Source: Botryotinia globosa
Lineage: Eukaryota; Ascomycota; Leotiomycetes; Helotiales; Sclerotiniaceae
NCBI GenBank assembly: GCA_014898425.1
Contig: RCSZ01000002.1
Span: 3,162,001-3,226,000, forward strand
Reading direction: 5' to 3'
Length of the DNA stretch: 64,000 nt
The notes beneath the pieces were generated by a model that saw only the letters and a list, made by a program, of their open reading frames with translations, had not been told where the DNA came from and did not search any database. Every line of letters starts with the position of its first letter. Within the stretch, counting starts at the first letter, position 1. This document shows, piece by piece, positions 24,583 through 36,646 of the stretch. The translations under genes were made by a program, and so were the position numbers.

Positions 24583-25430
24583 GGCGTTAGTTGATCGATT
24601 GTTTGTCTATTTGAGTGCTTGAATGCTTGGTTGAGACTATGATCTTACCGTTGAAGCGAAAGTCCCTTTTTGTATGCTGTACCATTCATTGTTCTAGAGT
24701 TGTTCAATTCGAGGGAAACTATTCAAACACTCTTTGACAGCCTTTTGGAAAAAGTTACCAGAAGACCTTGGAGAGAAGTAGCCACTATTTGAGGGATTGT
24801 TCATTTCATAGATAGCTGTTCACACGTTGTACAATGACCTTTCGTGCATTAAAGCAACCCGTAGCACATTTCTTACCACATGTCCTTTGAGGAACACTGC
24901 CACGCCCAGCAAAGCTTAATTCTACATGCGATCCCTGAAAGACTCTTTACCCCGGCACGCATAGCAATAATTTCTTGGCATGTCTCCCGATATAGCAAGC
25001 CGAGTGTCTAGTGCAATATCATGCAGTAGCGCGGAATGTGAAGTATGTCCTTTCTTGGCTTTTTTCTGACTACAATATTGATAATGAACGAGGCAGCTCA
25101 ATTGGTCTAGATCCAAGCCTAGTTTATGTATTGTTGATATGTCGAAAATTCATTTGCCTGGTTGATCATTGGGCGCTGCAAAGTTCCCGATCATTCCGTA
25201 CCCTGCTACCCTGCCCGTTCGAACTAATAACAAGCGTTCAATCGCGGTCTCTCCCAATCTCCAATTTGATTCCAAATTATCATTTGAACTTCCATTGAGC
25301 TTGCTCGTGCCTAATTAACACTCTGTGTATGATTGTTGCTCAACAGGAGCTCAACCATTAGGCTTATGCAACCCAATTCGCCAAGCTAACTTCCGTAGAA
25401 AAGAGTTAGAGTTATCCCTATGCATCCCCT
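24583..25430. other. Intergenic gap
   Basis: About 850 bp between the microprotein start and the stop of the next membrane protein. No gene or RNA is recognised. Short open frames look random. Confidence 0.45.
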
Positions 25431-26063
25431 CTAAGCACCTCCAGCAGCCGGTGCTTCACCCCCAGAGCCCCCTGCTGTTTCCGCCTCCGTTTTCCTATGC
25501 TTCTTATGTTTCCTATGCTTCCTCTTGTTTACCTTGACTTTAACTTTCACCGTTTCTTTCACAATCTCCTTCTCCTTTCCCTTCCCTTTTCTCCTCTTCC
25601 TTTGACTAAGTTTCCCCTTCATCATGTAAACCCAACCTATCAATCCTAGAATCAATACCCCAATGATACAACCAATTACTATTCCGATATCTCTACCGCT
25701 ATTGTTGGGCTGAGGCGCCTGCGTCTCCACGGCATATGAATCACTGATGGGAGTCGAATCAGGGAGGGAAGCGGGTTCAGAAGCAAATGCATTATCGCTG
25801 AGTTCAATATAGGACGTATAAGTAGTGGTAGGAGCATCAACTATGATAGTGGAGAATTGTTCACGCAATAGATCGGAGAGCGCAGTCGGGATTGGAGATT
25901 CTAGAGGCAGTGTTGAGGAAGTGAGAAGTGGGGTAGGAGAAGTAGTGTAGGCAGAAAGTGCGGCAGAAGATTGGGTAACAAGTTTTATAATTGGGGATGT
26001 TGAATTAGCGACTTTGTTTGGAAACAAACGGGAGGATAAAATGGAAAAAGCTATTGGAGGCAT
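25431..26063 (-). CDS. Single-pass membrane protein, Ser/Thr-rich ectodomain, basic tail
   Basis: An open frame of 210 aa. Residues about 20-125 are rich in Ser, Thr and Pro (probably O-glycosylated if extracellular). A strong transmembrane helix lies at about 124-146 (GIVIGCIIGVLILGLIGWVY). A very basic Lys/Arg tail with KHRK repeats follows, ending in a Gly/Ala-rich stretch. No clear signal peptide starts this frame, and a splice-acceptor-like TTTCAG lies about 32 bp upstream of the ATG, so a small upstream exon with a signal peptide may be missing. Architecture resembles fungal wall-stress sensor-like or mucin-like proteins; no family is recognised. Confidence 0.55.
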   Translation of the reverse strand: MPPIAFSILSSRLFPNKVANSTSPIIKLVTQSSAALSAYTTSPTPLLTSSTLPLESPIPTALSDLLREQFSTIIVDAPTTTYTSYIELSDNAFASEPASLPDSTPISDSYAVETQAPQPNNSGRDIGIVIGCIIGVLILGLIGWVYMMKGKLSQRKRRKGKGKEKEIVKETVKVKVKVNKRKHRKHKKHRKTEAETAGGSGGEAPAAGGA

Positions 26064-26821
26064 ATTGACAGTACGAATTCCACCAGGGAGAATCTGAAAG
26101 CTTCAATTAAACATAATAAAAATCGTGGCAGTAATGCGAAGAGAAAAAGGATCAATTGAATTGAGGATAGGAAATCAAGCAAACATGCTCCAGATATAAA
26201 AAATACAACATAATGGAGATGATGGAGATGATGGAGATGATGGAGATATCTACAAGCAAGGCCCTAAAAAATGATTGGCCATTGAAATAACATAGAACGT
26301 GGCGTCTTGGGTTGGATTCGCGTAGCACAAAGACCCGTTTGTGTGAGTGTTTGCTGGCATAAATTTCAGGAACGCAAATAGGCTGAACTGGAAAGGCTAA
26401 CAGTGGTAGGTTCGAAACATACAATCATTGTATCTTGCAACATCAACAGACAATACTTGATCGCGTGTATGAATGATTCGATATCAGACATCTGAAACCA
26501 CTCTGTGTTCTCTGGTTGGACTCTATGATTTGTACAAAAATAAAAGTAGACGTAACAACAAGAAACTTTATCAAATTCTTGCATGAACTCCAGCCTTCGA
26601 CGAGGCTTCTGTAAATTACTCCTGCTATTTGAGCCAGCAAGGAGAGAACAAGGATCAATAAACAGCTCCATCCAAAATATCCATCCATCCATTATAACGC
26701 CTACTCGAACACCGTTTACGCTGGGTTACCCTTCCCGTACATGTAATCTCACGTATGTGTTTCCTGACAATCCTTGATCATGCTGTTTCCAAAATCCTTT
26801 CATCGTTACCCTCTGAAAGCC
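26064..26821. other. Intergenic gap with short GATGGAGAT repeat
   Basis: About 760 bp between two minus-strand genes. It contains a short tandem array, (ATGGAGATG)n, at about 26213-26248. Open frames on the minus strand here lack motifs. No tRNA is supported. Confidence 0.45.
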
Positions 26822-29800
26822 TTAGACCGGATCAGAAAGATCCTTAGCAAATTTTTCATACCCTCTATACGCGGTGATAGTAGCATGGGCATCTGATCCA
26901 AATACCTTCGCAAGTCCAGCGCAAGCCTCTCTGAAAACCTTTTTGGCCTCTTCAGGACGGTTTCCCAAAAGATGCATCACTTCAGCGAGATGGGCTTTCG
27001 CCCTGACAGTTTCAGGGTGGAGGTCACCCATGTTTCCCTCATAAGCTCGCGAGATATGACGATACAGCCCAGCGGCTTCGGTATAACTCAAAGCATCGCC
27101 GCGTTCACGCTTTGCAGCTGCCATGTAAGATAGGCACTGAAGTGTCCAGTGATGCTGAGAACCAAATACTCGAGTAAGGCCCTCCAAAGCTTTTCCATGA
27201 AGCGCGTCGATAGTGTCCAACATCTCCTCCCGACCTTCTTCAAGGGGGAGCTGCCCACGTATAATTTCACCTCGGCAGGTGAGACTATTAAGGTAATCTG
27301 GGTGTGACTCTCCGAGAATGCGTTTCCTACCAATCAACACAAGATCCATTTTATGGAGAGCTCCGCTATGTTGACCGAGGCCAGCAAGGATGAGAGCTTG
27401 GAGGTGGAGACTCGTGAGCTGCTCGGGATGAAAGTCATCGCTTTCGAAAGTTCCTTCGGTGTATATTTGCGTTCTATCAACCAGAACTTGAGAACTTAAA
27501 CTCTGAGCAGCATGACATCCTTCTTTGAGCCTCAGACATTCTGCAATTTGGTGTCGACTTGTCAGTATGTCCGGGTGCCGCTCGTGATCTAACCATGGAC
27601 CATGTTCTCTTGCGGTCAAAACAGCACGGTTCATGGTTAAAGCTTCATCATATCTCCCTTGTGCTAGCATCACTAGTGCAATGTTGCTCCTACAAGTCAA
27701 AACCAGAGGATGAGAGTCAGATAGGTGAGTAGTGAGAACGTCGGCAGCTTTGGTAAGAAGAGATTCGACTTCATTGTAATCAGACGATGAAACGGCTTTG
27801 GACAGTAGAATCCGTGCTTTAAGACTTTTGATGTATTGAGTTTGAGGATGCTCGTCGCCTTGAGCCATCTGGCTTCCACGTATGGCACCTTCCACAAACC
27901 TAAGGGCATCATTAAACCTGCCAGACTTGTGCAGTACATTTGCAAGGTGTTGGCAACTGATGAGAGTGTCGGGATGATTGGTTCCTAAAAATGTTGCCCT
28001 TTTCCTAAAAGCTGTCGAAAATTCTATTTCAGCAGCTTGGTAATTGCCAATCAGCATTAGAGCCGCCCCATAGTCGTCAATGCTGGTACATAAATCACTT
28101 TCCGGAGCATTCATGGACTCTTTTGTACGGCGAATCTGGCGGAAGAGGTCAACGACATCGGATTTGTTGGTACCTTCTGATAAGTACAGGATGCCCTCAA
28201 CGCGTTTCTTCCACAACTCATCTGGCTGTTCCTCAGTATACGTTTGCAAAGCATCTCTAAGTTCTCCATACTTGGCTAGTAGGTCGAGTAGCGAAAGATG
28301 ATGTTGAAGCACATTAAGATGCTCGTGGGGTATTGCCTCAGGTAAAGTATCAACTGCGTGTGTTGCCATCTTCAAAGCATCATTGTAGAGGCCCATGCGA
28401 ACAAGATGTTTGGATTCTTTGTTGTAGACCAAAGCCAGCGCAATTCGTACAGAATCACTGTTCTTGCTTCCATCACCAAGGAAGCGTTCGAAGCATTTCT
28501 TCCACCATTCTCGATCCTTGCTATTCGAGTCAGGGTAATGATTCCCAAAGGCAACAACTGCTTGTGTGTACCATTCCAGCTCTTGCTCGATCTCAACTTC
28601 TTCTGCTTCTGATCTTTCGCTGGTAATTACCTTCTTAAGTGACAAGAAGACCAAGGGATGCATGTTGTATGTCTCGCTAGTATCGTCCTCTGTGACGAGA
28701 AAATTCCCCTTCAAGATGCACATTACGACAATGAGATCAAGAGGATCAACCAACGAGCAGATGATAGAGCGTGGTACTGCATTTCCACCAAGATAATATA
28801 GATGATGAAGAATACGAGCTGCCATGGGGTAAGTTAATCGAAATTTTCTAGCATTCATGACGCCCTTTCCAATAACAGATTCTTCTTCCGATATTGTAAA
28901 GAGCGGGGCTACCGAACTCAGCAGTCGTAGTTTGAACTGATCATTTGTCCGGTATATGGAGATGAATTGCGACAGTTTCATCGAGGTATCGTTGAGTAAA
29001 TTTGAGACCTGGACAATGGCTCTTGGTAGACAATTAACAAGAAGGGCGATTTCGCGAAGTTGCTCGTCAGTCGAATTATCGAATAGGTCAACGGTCAACC
29101 TGTCTCGTAATAAACACATTGTTGGTTCGAGCTCGAGACATCCCACTTCGAAGATATTGTGGGGGCCACTTAAGAGACACCCGTTCGATTTGGTCCTTGT
29201 AATGAGTATGATGGCACCTTCGAACCTTTGCAGCCTGTCAATCAGTCTACCATGCTCAGTTTTCTGCAGCAGAAAATTAAAATTATCACCGGCATCGACA
29301 ACCAACAAACTTGCGGAGTCTCGCCCTGGCCGTAGCCAATGTTCTAATGGTTCATGTCCGTCGACAGAAGGTGCAAGCAAGTTTTCAGGCCCAAACCAAT
29401 ATATTGATGCGGGCGACGCTTCTCTAATTTGGTAGACAAGTTCAGTAATGAGCTCGGTTTTCCTGTGGATGTGAGTTTTGGCAATAAAATTATTGAGGGT
29501 AAATAACATACCCTATTCCTCCAAGCCCTACTACTGCCAATCGACTCTTTTGATCTGGTTTCCATAGGCTGAGTAGTTTTGCCAGTGTTGAAGAGCGGCC
29601 CACGAAATTGGAATTTCGAGGAGGTGGAAATTTAAACTCTGATTGTGTCGAAGAAGACTCAACTTCCGTTACCACAGACTTCTCAAATGCCTTCTCGACG
29701 GCTTCTCTGACCGCCTGGTCAATAATGGTATTGATTTCTCTAGTATCAGCGATAGCATCTTTAGCCGTGTCCTGGAGTCTCAAAGATAGATTCTCCACGG

Positions 29801-29924
29801 CTTGATCAAGTGATTTGTTCAGATGTTGTGACACATGCTCAGAGAGCTTTGTGAGGATATATGGATCTGCATCAGACATTTTCGCAGAAATAAATGGACA
29901 ATCTGTGGGCGAATTCATTGCCAC
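26822..29924 (-). CDS. NLR-like STAND protein: helical N-domain, NB-ARC, TPR repeats
   Basis: Two exons, 29924-29512 and 29462-26822, with a 49-bp intron; 1017 aa. An N-terminal helical region (about 15-90) has no recognised domain. The splice completes the Walker A motif GLGGIGKTEL (about 132-141), followed by Walker B LLVVDAGDN, an ILITRTKS sensor motif, a GLPLA-like NCLPRAIVQ and an MHD-like YNMHPLVFL motif. The C-terminal half is a row of kinesin-light-chain-type TPRs with HPDTL/HPQT repeats (about 480-1000). Fungal NB-ARC-TPR proteins are signal-transducing ATPases, some acting in heterokaryon incompatibility or programmed cell death. The N-terminal effector type cannot be assigned here. 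A second ATG at residue 16 (MSDAD) could also be the start. Confidence 0.92.
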
Positions 29925-30710
29925 TGCTAAGGGTAGATGAAGGGGGGCATGAAAAGAACGAAGAGGGGTAGGGTTTGCATTGACTAATGGGCTCTTCGAT
30001 CACCTGCCACTGGGTAGGAGTTATATAGTATTTGGGCGCGATAATGGCTGAACAACGGCTTCGCCAAAACCTGATCCTTTCAAACGAACCGTGATATCAC
30101 CGTCAGAAAAATCCTGAAATTACTCGCAGTAGTCGTAGCAAAGAATGATTCCGAAGACCCACCACAAACTTATGTGGTACCATTAGAAGCTGAAGACTGG
30201 CATCGGCACCCAATGAGATATTTTGGGGGCCATTTTGCAAATTCTTTAGGTCTCAGATTGTTGACGCGAGCTGAGGCTCATGATAATATTGGGGATCGAT
30301 GCAGTCATTGTTAGCTACGTGCTCCGCGATGATGCGGCCGCTAACTGAATATATACGAGGTGTGGTAGCCAATTGGATGTTATTTGATAACGTTAGATGA
30401 ACCATCATGGATTAATTCCACGTCGTCGCTGTGATTAATGATATAAACTTCTCGGGCGAGCATGAGTTGGCAAATATGTGAACCAATAGAAAGGCATGTG
30501 GTTGAAGAGTTTGCCATCCTTAGTTATTTCATATTCAAACACCTTACTAATCAATAATCATACGCCCACGTGATGCCGTCGTGATAGCGCTGGTTACTTG
30601 AGCGACTAGCGCTAAGATAATGATAACGAAAAAAATTATCTTACCCATGTGAAATTCAGCAAGAAGGCAGATTCGAACACTCAAAAATCGGACAGCATCC
30701 AACCGGCATT
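29925..30710. promoter_or_regulatory. Divergent promoter region, NLR / SDA1
   Basis: About 790 bp between divergent start codons, expected to hold both promoters. A CACGTG-type E-box lies near 30566. No gene is supported; an open frame near 30649-30846 only overlaps SDA1 exons 1-2 out of frame. Confidence 0.45.
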
Positions 30711-33090
30711 ATGGGTAAGAAAAGAGTTGGTGCTTTGGAGAAGGTTGATGCGGATCTGTAAGAGTTCAATTGTTACATTTCTACTGATCATTGCTGACCT
30801 CTATAGTCCAAATTTACAATACAAGATTCGAAGAGATCCAAAGTAAGTTACATGTCTTCTACACTGAGTAATGGAAGTATCATCTAACAATTGTACCAGA
30901 TCATACGCAGAAGATTTCCTAAATCAATATGGACAGTACCAAGCACAAAGAGATATTTTTATGTCTTCTCCTTCCACTGCGACATCCGGCGGCATCGTAT
31001 CATTCCACGACCTCATCGATTTCGTCGCGCATTGTTCAGACTGTTTCCCAGAAGATACCGCAGAGTTCCCAGAGGATCTCAAGCAGATTTTAACTTTACA
31101 TCATGCCGAACTTGAAAGCGAATTGCGTGAGAAGATTGTTGGTAGTTTGGTACTATTGCGACGAAAGGAAGTAATTGATTCGGCCAACCTTCTCAATACA
31201 TTGTTTCCAATACTGGTAGCTACGCCTAGCAAGACACTCCGAACACTACTATTCCAGAAGATCCTGTCAGATCTACGCACTTCGAACTCGAAGAGTATAA
31301 ATCATCGTCTCAATCGAACAATGCAGACAGCACTGTTCAATTTGTTGACCTCCGACCGAACATCTTCCAAAGGAATTTGGGCTGTCAAAATTACAAGAGA
31401 ATTGTGGAAACGACAGATCTGGACAGATGCGAAAGCTGTTGAGATTATGAAGGAAGCTAGTTTGTCAGATAATGAGAAGGTTATTGGCGGTGGAGTACGG
31501 TTTTTCTTGGGAGGCGATAAGGAAAGAGAAGAAATGGAGGATGAAAGCAGCGACGAAGAAGCCATTGATATTGGTAAGCTGAAGCATCAAGTTGGTATCA
31601 ACAAAAAAACAAAGAAGAAGACGAAAACATTGGAGAAGGCGGTCGAAAAGGTACGAAAGAAGGAAAAGAAGAGCAAAGCACCCCATCCTCTGAATTTCTC
31701 CGCCCTGCATCTCTTGCACGATCCCCAAGGCTTCGCCGAAACCCTGTTTTCAAAACACCTCCAGAACTCGAAGTCAAAACTCAACCTCGAACAAAAACTG
31801 ATTGTCCTACAATTGGTTTCGCGACTTGTTGGCCTGCACAAGCTTACTGTAATTTCATTATACTCGTACTTTACTAAGTACCTCACGCCACGACAACCAT
31901 CTGTAACTTCATTTTTGGCATCTCTAGCTCAAGCAACACATAATCTTGTTCCGCCCGATGCTTTAGAGCCTTTGGTACAGAAGATTGCCAATGAGTTCGT
32001 CTCTGAAGCTTCTGCCTCGGAGGTCGCTGCTTCCGGACTCAATGCTATTCGAGAGATCTGCGTACGACAACCATTAGCTATGAATGATACACTCCTGCAA
32101 GATCTTATCATGTACAGAAAAAGTAAAGACAAGGGAACGATGATGGCAGCAAAAGGATTGTTGTCCTTGTACCGTGAAGTCGGAGCTGATATGTTGAAGA
32201 AGAGGGATAGAGGAAAGACAGCGACAATGGGTCTCAAGACCGGATTGATCAAAGAAAGACGTTTTGGTGAGGAAGAAGCCGGCGGTATCGAAGGTATCGA
32301 GTTACTTGAGCAGTGGAAGGAAGAAGAAAGAAAGAGGAAACGAGTTGAACGTGGATTGCCAGAAGAATTGGGCACGGATGAAGAAGAGGATGATGAGGAA
32401 GATTGGAATGCTTGGGATGTTGAATCTGATGCTGATAGTGATGAGGGTGGTTGGATCAACGTCGAGAGCGACGGTGAAATTGAGATCAGTGATAGTGAAG
32501 ATGAGAAGCCAGCCGCGAAGAAGGCGAAGCTCGAAGTCAAAGCTACCGCAAAGTCAGCGGACGGTACCGAAACATCAACAGAAGATGCCGCGAAGGAGGC
32601 TGCCGACAAGGCCCTTGAACATAAGATCTCCACATATGCAACCACCAAAATTCTCACTCCAGCCGATCTTGCAAAGCTTCAAGAGCTCCGTCTTGAGGCT
32701 AGTGTAAACAAGGCGATGGGAGGAAGGACACAATCTCAACGAATGAAGGACGCAGCTGCAAGGCATGCGGATGATGCCTTGACAGCTGATCAAATTGAAG
32801 GTTTCTCGAAGTTACAAAAGAATACAAGAGAAGAGAAGATAGCAATGGCTAGGGAAGGAAAGGGTGAGCGTAGCGAGCACAAGTCTACCAAAGCTATTAG
32901 GAGGTCGAAGAAGGATGCCGAGGGCAAGAGTACTACCAATCAAGAGAAATCTCGAAAGAAGAATTTCATGATGACGTTGGGCAAGGCTAAGAGTAAGCAA
33001 AAGAGAAGTTTGCAACATACTCGGAGAGTACTTAAAGGGCATATTGATAGAACTAAGAGAGGTGGAAAGAGAGGAAACATTGGATGTTAA
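30711..33090 (+). CDS. SDA1: SDA1, 60S ribosome biogenesis / export protein
   Basis: Three exons: 30711-30757, 30807-30842 and 30900-33090, with introns of 49 and 57 bp; 757 aa. Exons 1-3 join as MGKKRVGALEKVDADL, PNLQYKIRRDPK and SYAEDFLNQY, typical of the Sda1 N-terminus. The middle has lysine-rich and acidic segments (about 200-260 and 490-560). The C-terminus ends in a basic stretch including KKNFMMTLGKAKSKQKRSL. Sda1 is an essential, conserved nucleolar/nuclear factor for pre-60S maturation and export and G1 progression in yeast. Its two tiny first exons are easily missed by automatic prediction. Confidence 0.93.
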
Positions 33091-35764
33091 TTTATTGGTC
33101 ATATTACAAATTAATCAAGAGCAACTTATGCAGCTTCATCAACCTGCAGTACTGTGGATTTCAGTCAACTCCTTGAACTTCTGCATTAAAAACGATAAAC
33201 CCGTGAATTTGGAGCGAAGTATATAACATCCACGCATTTCCTAGTTCTGTCAAAGTCGACATAAGTATTAGGCCACAACATGATTTGTATACAAAGGGTG
33301 TTCTCGTCATTCTCATTTCACCTACTCGCGTGCAAAGTGCTCGAAGAGAAGTCGCAAGTATCCGACCGCAACTTAGAAGGCGCGAAGAAATAATCACTTG
33401 TGTGTTTATCATTCTGAAAGACACCAAGATCATATATCAATCAGTATAGAGAAAAAGTACCGTTTGATGGTGCAGACACAATCATAAGAACAATTGTTGT
33501 ACGTGTCCCAGAACCATCATATATCATCCCGTTGACGTTTCCACATCCTGCGGGTCCTTCTTCTAGCATAGATGCTTTCACGGATGACCTCCAGATGCAT
33601 GTTAATCCAATCAACAGTTTTGAAAGATGAATGAAGTGATTACATCCTTCTAGCTACATTGTGAAGGCCTCCCTTTTGTGTCTCGGCCATCCTTCAATAC
33701 AACTCCCACTCCAGGGACTTTTGAAAGATTGTTTTTCTTCAGACCCCTATGAGAATTTCTACGTCGGTGCAGTGAACGAATGTGAACCCGAGTTAGATGG
33801 GCTTTTGAGGATCTAATAAGGTTCGCTCTATCCTCCTATCCCAATTCTCTCTCGTTATTGAAATCTCCTAAAGCCCTTGGTTTATCATCATCTATATCCA
33901 TCACCCATCTACAATCGATTTGAACGAGAATTTCAAGTTATAAATTCCTGATGCATGGATTCAGATTACTGAGATTACTGAAAACTCGCTACTATCCCTG
34001 AGCGATTTATGCTAGAATCGGAATTTGTATGTAATATCCACGCGTTTGAATTACTTCGGTCTATCAAAAAGCTAGATATACAACCATATCATTGCTCACA
34101 ATCTCACTCAAATCCCCAGTGCATCTTCCTTCCTCGATATCCTCACACTACTCTTTTCCTCCTGTCCTCTACATAGTCAATTCGTACAGAGAATTTCATC
34201 ATCATATGTTCGATCTCGGAAACGCACCGGCTTCGGCTTAATCCCTTCATACCTCCTCTCTCAAATTTGCCATCTCAAAATTTTTGTCTTGGATCTCTGA
34301 CACGAGAAGATGTCCGACAGCTTTCAAAATTTCGGAAAAATGCAGGAGAATATCAGGATAAGAGGAGCACAGTCCTAAGCAAACAGATGATTATCCATAC
34401 ACAAAAATAACCCACCTAGTATAAATCCACGAGGTCTACTCCCCATCCCTCTTCTCAAAATTTCCCGCATACCTGATGCGTCTCTTCAAGAATCTAAGAT
34501 GATTCATTCTATTGCCCGCTTCATGTATTGAGCGATGCAAGTATCATTCTCGAAATTAATCTCAGATATTGGAGGCCGATCATTTCACACAGAATTTCCT
34601 GTAACATTGACACACTTCTGATTCCGAGTCTTGCCAAAGTCTCGCCACATAGTATGATGGGAAGGGACGGGGAAGAGAGGGGCTTAGATGCCATGTGTGC
34701 GATGTTAGGAATGAAATGCGATGCAGACAACTGGCTCAGACAATGCATAGGGGGAGGGAAGAAAGGTAGATGGAGTGGTTCATTTTAATATCATGAATCA
34801 ATATGTGAGCGATCAAGAATTACTCGCCGCACTGCATGGGAATGTAAGCTATTACTTTGATTATTCGTGCAGGAGCGCAAATGAGTTCGTTGGTGGATTG
34901 ACAACAATATATAATGTCAAGATTCCCAGCACCCGCTGGACCATCTTACCCCAACCAGCCACTTCAATAAAAGTGTCTACCTCTTTACATACATCCCATT
35001 CGTATAACTCAATCAACAGTATACCCATTTTCCCCAACAATCCAAGAACCCCGTCGATCACAACGAGCAAGATGACGGAATTTCGCACAGGATCTAATCA
35101 TCAACCATCGATTATTGAGAAACCGGAATCGAGAGTTGGACGGTGGTAATCCCGATACAGCGAGACTACTATATTCTCAATGTGAGGGTGCTTTAGCTCT
35201 AGAAAAGACTGCAACTCTAGGTTGAAACTACCATACGCGCCAAACACATCAGAAAGAATAGCAAGTGTTATCCAGTTTCACTTTTACTGGCAAATTTTTG
35301 TAAGGAAGACGCAAACCTTGGAGTCAACTCCATAGAGACCTCATACAAGCGTGGAATGCAGGTGGGAGACACTTAAAAGCATAATTCGGCGTATAAAGCT
35401 GAAGCGGCCTGGCCGTGGATTCGTTAGCAACATCTGTCAATCATCGTACATGTCACTTGTGAAACTTTGGAATGTGCGGGATTTGTTCATCAAATTTGCT
35501 TTTGTATCTGGAGGTATCAAATTCTGTAGAATCACCCGATGGCATATGATCAGCCCTCACAGCCATCCTAGGCTCATGGTCCCATACAAATTTGTGCACT
35601 TGAACCGACGGCACAAAATCACTGAATGCATATATCCATTATTCCGGTTGTGTCATGACTTTTGCATTCATAAAAGTCGTTTATGTGACAGAAATGCAGC
35701 CAATCGCCCATCCATCCATAATGCAAATTGAAACACCCCACAGAAAATCCCCGAATATAACCAT
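33091..35764. other. Large gene-poor gap between SDA1 and RPS5
   Basis: About 2.7 kb between convergent housekeeping genes. I see no supported gene. Short frames (34528-34788, 34775-35149, 35351-35731) have no recognised motif. Pyrimidine-rich stretches near 34120-34200 and 34240-34260 could be part of an unseen transcript, for example a non-coding RNA, but there is no direct evidence. Confidence 0.4.
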
Positions 35765-36646
35765 TTAACGATTGCTCTTGGCGACACGCTCCAACTCATC
35801 CTTCTTCTTGATGGCGTAGGAGTTGCTGCTTCCCTTGGCAGCGTTGATCAATTCTTCAGCCAAGCACTCAGCAATGGACTTGACGTTTCTGAATGAAGCT
35901 TCACGGGCACCGATGGTAAGGAGAGCAATGGCTTGGTTGACACGGCGGAGAGGGGAGACATCGACGGCTTGACGACGGACGGTACCGGCGGATCCGATAC
36001 GGGTGGAATCTTCGCGAGGACCGCAGTTGACGATAGCATCAACGGCAACTTGGATTGGGTTTTGGTCGGTCATGATGTGGATCTACAAGTTTGAGTGTTA
36101 GAATTTCCTGCAAATGTGTTACAATGTGGTCGGACGTACAATCTCGAAGGCGTGGGCAACAATGCGGACAGCCATGAGCTTCTTTCCGTTGTTGCGACCG
36201 TTCATCATCAAGGAGTTGGTAAGACGCTCAATGATTGGGCAGTTGGCCTTTCTGAATCTCTTTTGCGCATAACGACCGGCGGAGTGGGAGATGTAGACTG
36301 GGGCTCTGATTTGAATGTAATCGCTGTTGAAAAAATATCGCATTAGCCTTTGGCTCTTCCTACAATTCCCCTCATCCAAAATAAATGTCGAATATTTTCC
36401 AATTCCATCCTTTTCTCCTACATATATAATTCGCATTGGGTAATCTTACGTCAAAGAGATGTCGCGGATCTCAACATCCTCGTAGCTCCATTTGTTGAAA
36501 AGCTGCAGATTGTCAGCTTCAATACTCCCATTTATCGATGAATTTTAATTGAGTTGTACCTTGATGCTTCCAATCTCCTCAGTGACCTCCTTTGGGAGCA
36601 CTTGGTAGCCGGAAACGGCCTCGACTTCGATTTCTCCTTCAGACAT
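35765..36646 (-). CDS. RPS5: 40S ribosomal protein S5 (uS7)
   Basis: Four exons: 36646-36560, 36502-36450, 36323-36140 and 36082-35765, with introns of 57, 126 and 57 bp; 213 aa. The product is highly conserved: [59 protein letters not shown] and [21 protein letters not shown]. uS7 binds the 3' domain of 18S rRNA in the small-subunit head, near the E site and mRNA exit. Three introns in a short ribosomal protein gene are normal for filamentous fungi. The second intron is the longest and lies early in the coding region. Confidence 0.98.

Noticed and set aside
26380..26480. Possible tRNA on the minus strand (TTCGAA T-loop-like sequence near 26410)
   Set aside because: The T stem has a mismatch, and no acceptor stem or anticodon arm can be formed at the right distance.
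31929..32657. Long antisense frames inside SDA1 (also inside the alcohol oxidase, NLR and coiled-coil genes)
   Set aside because: They are mirror images of Lys/Glu-rich or otherwise biased coding sequence on the opposite strand.
34775..35149. 124-residue plus-strand open frame between SDA1 and RPS5
   Set aside because: Low-complexity, no recognisable domain and no good start context.
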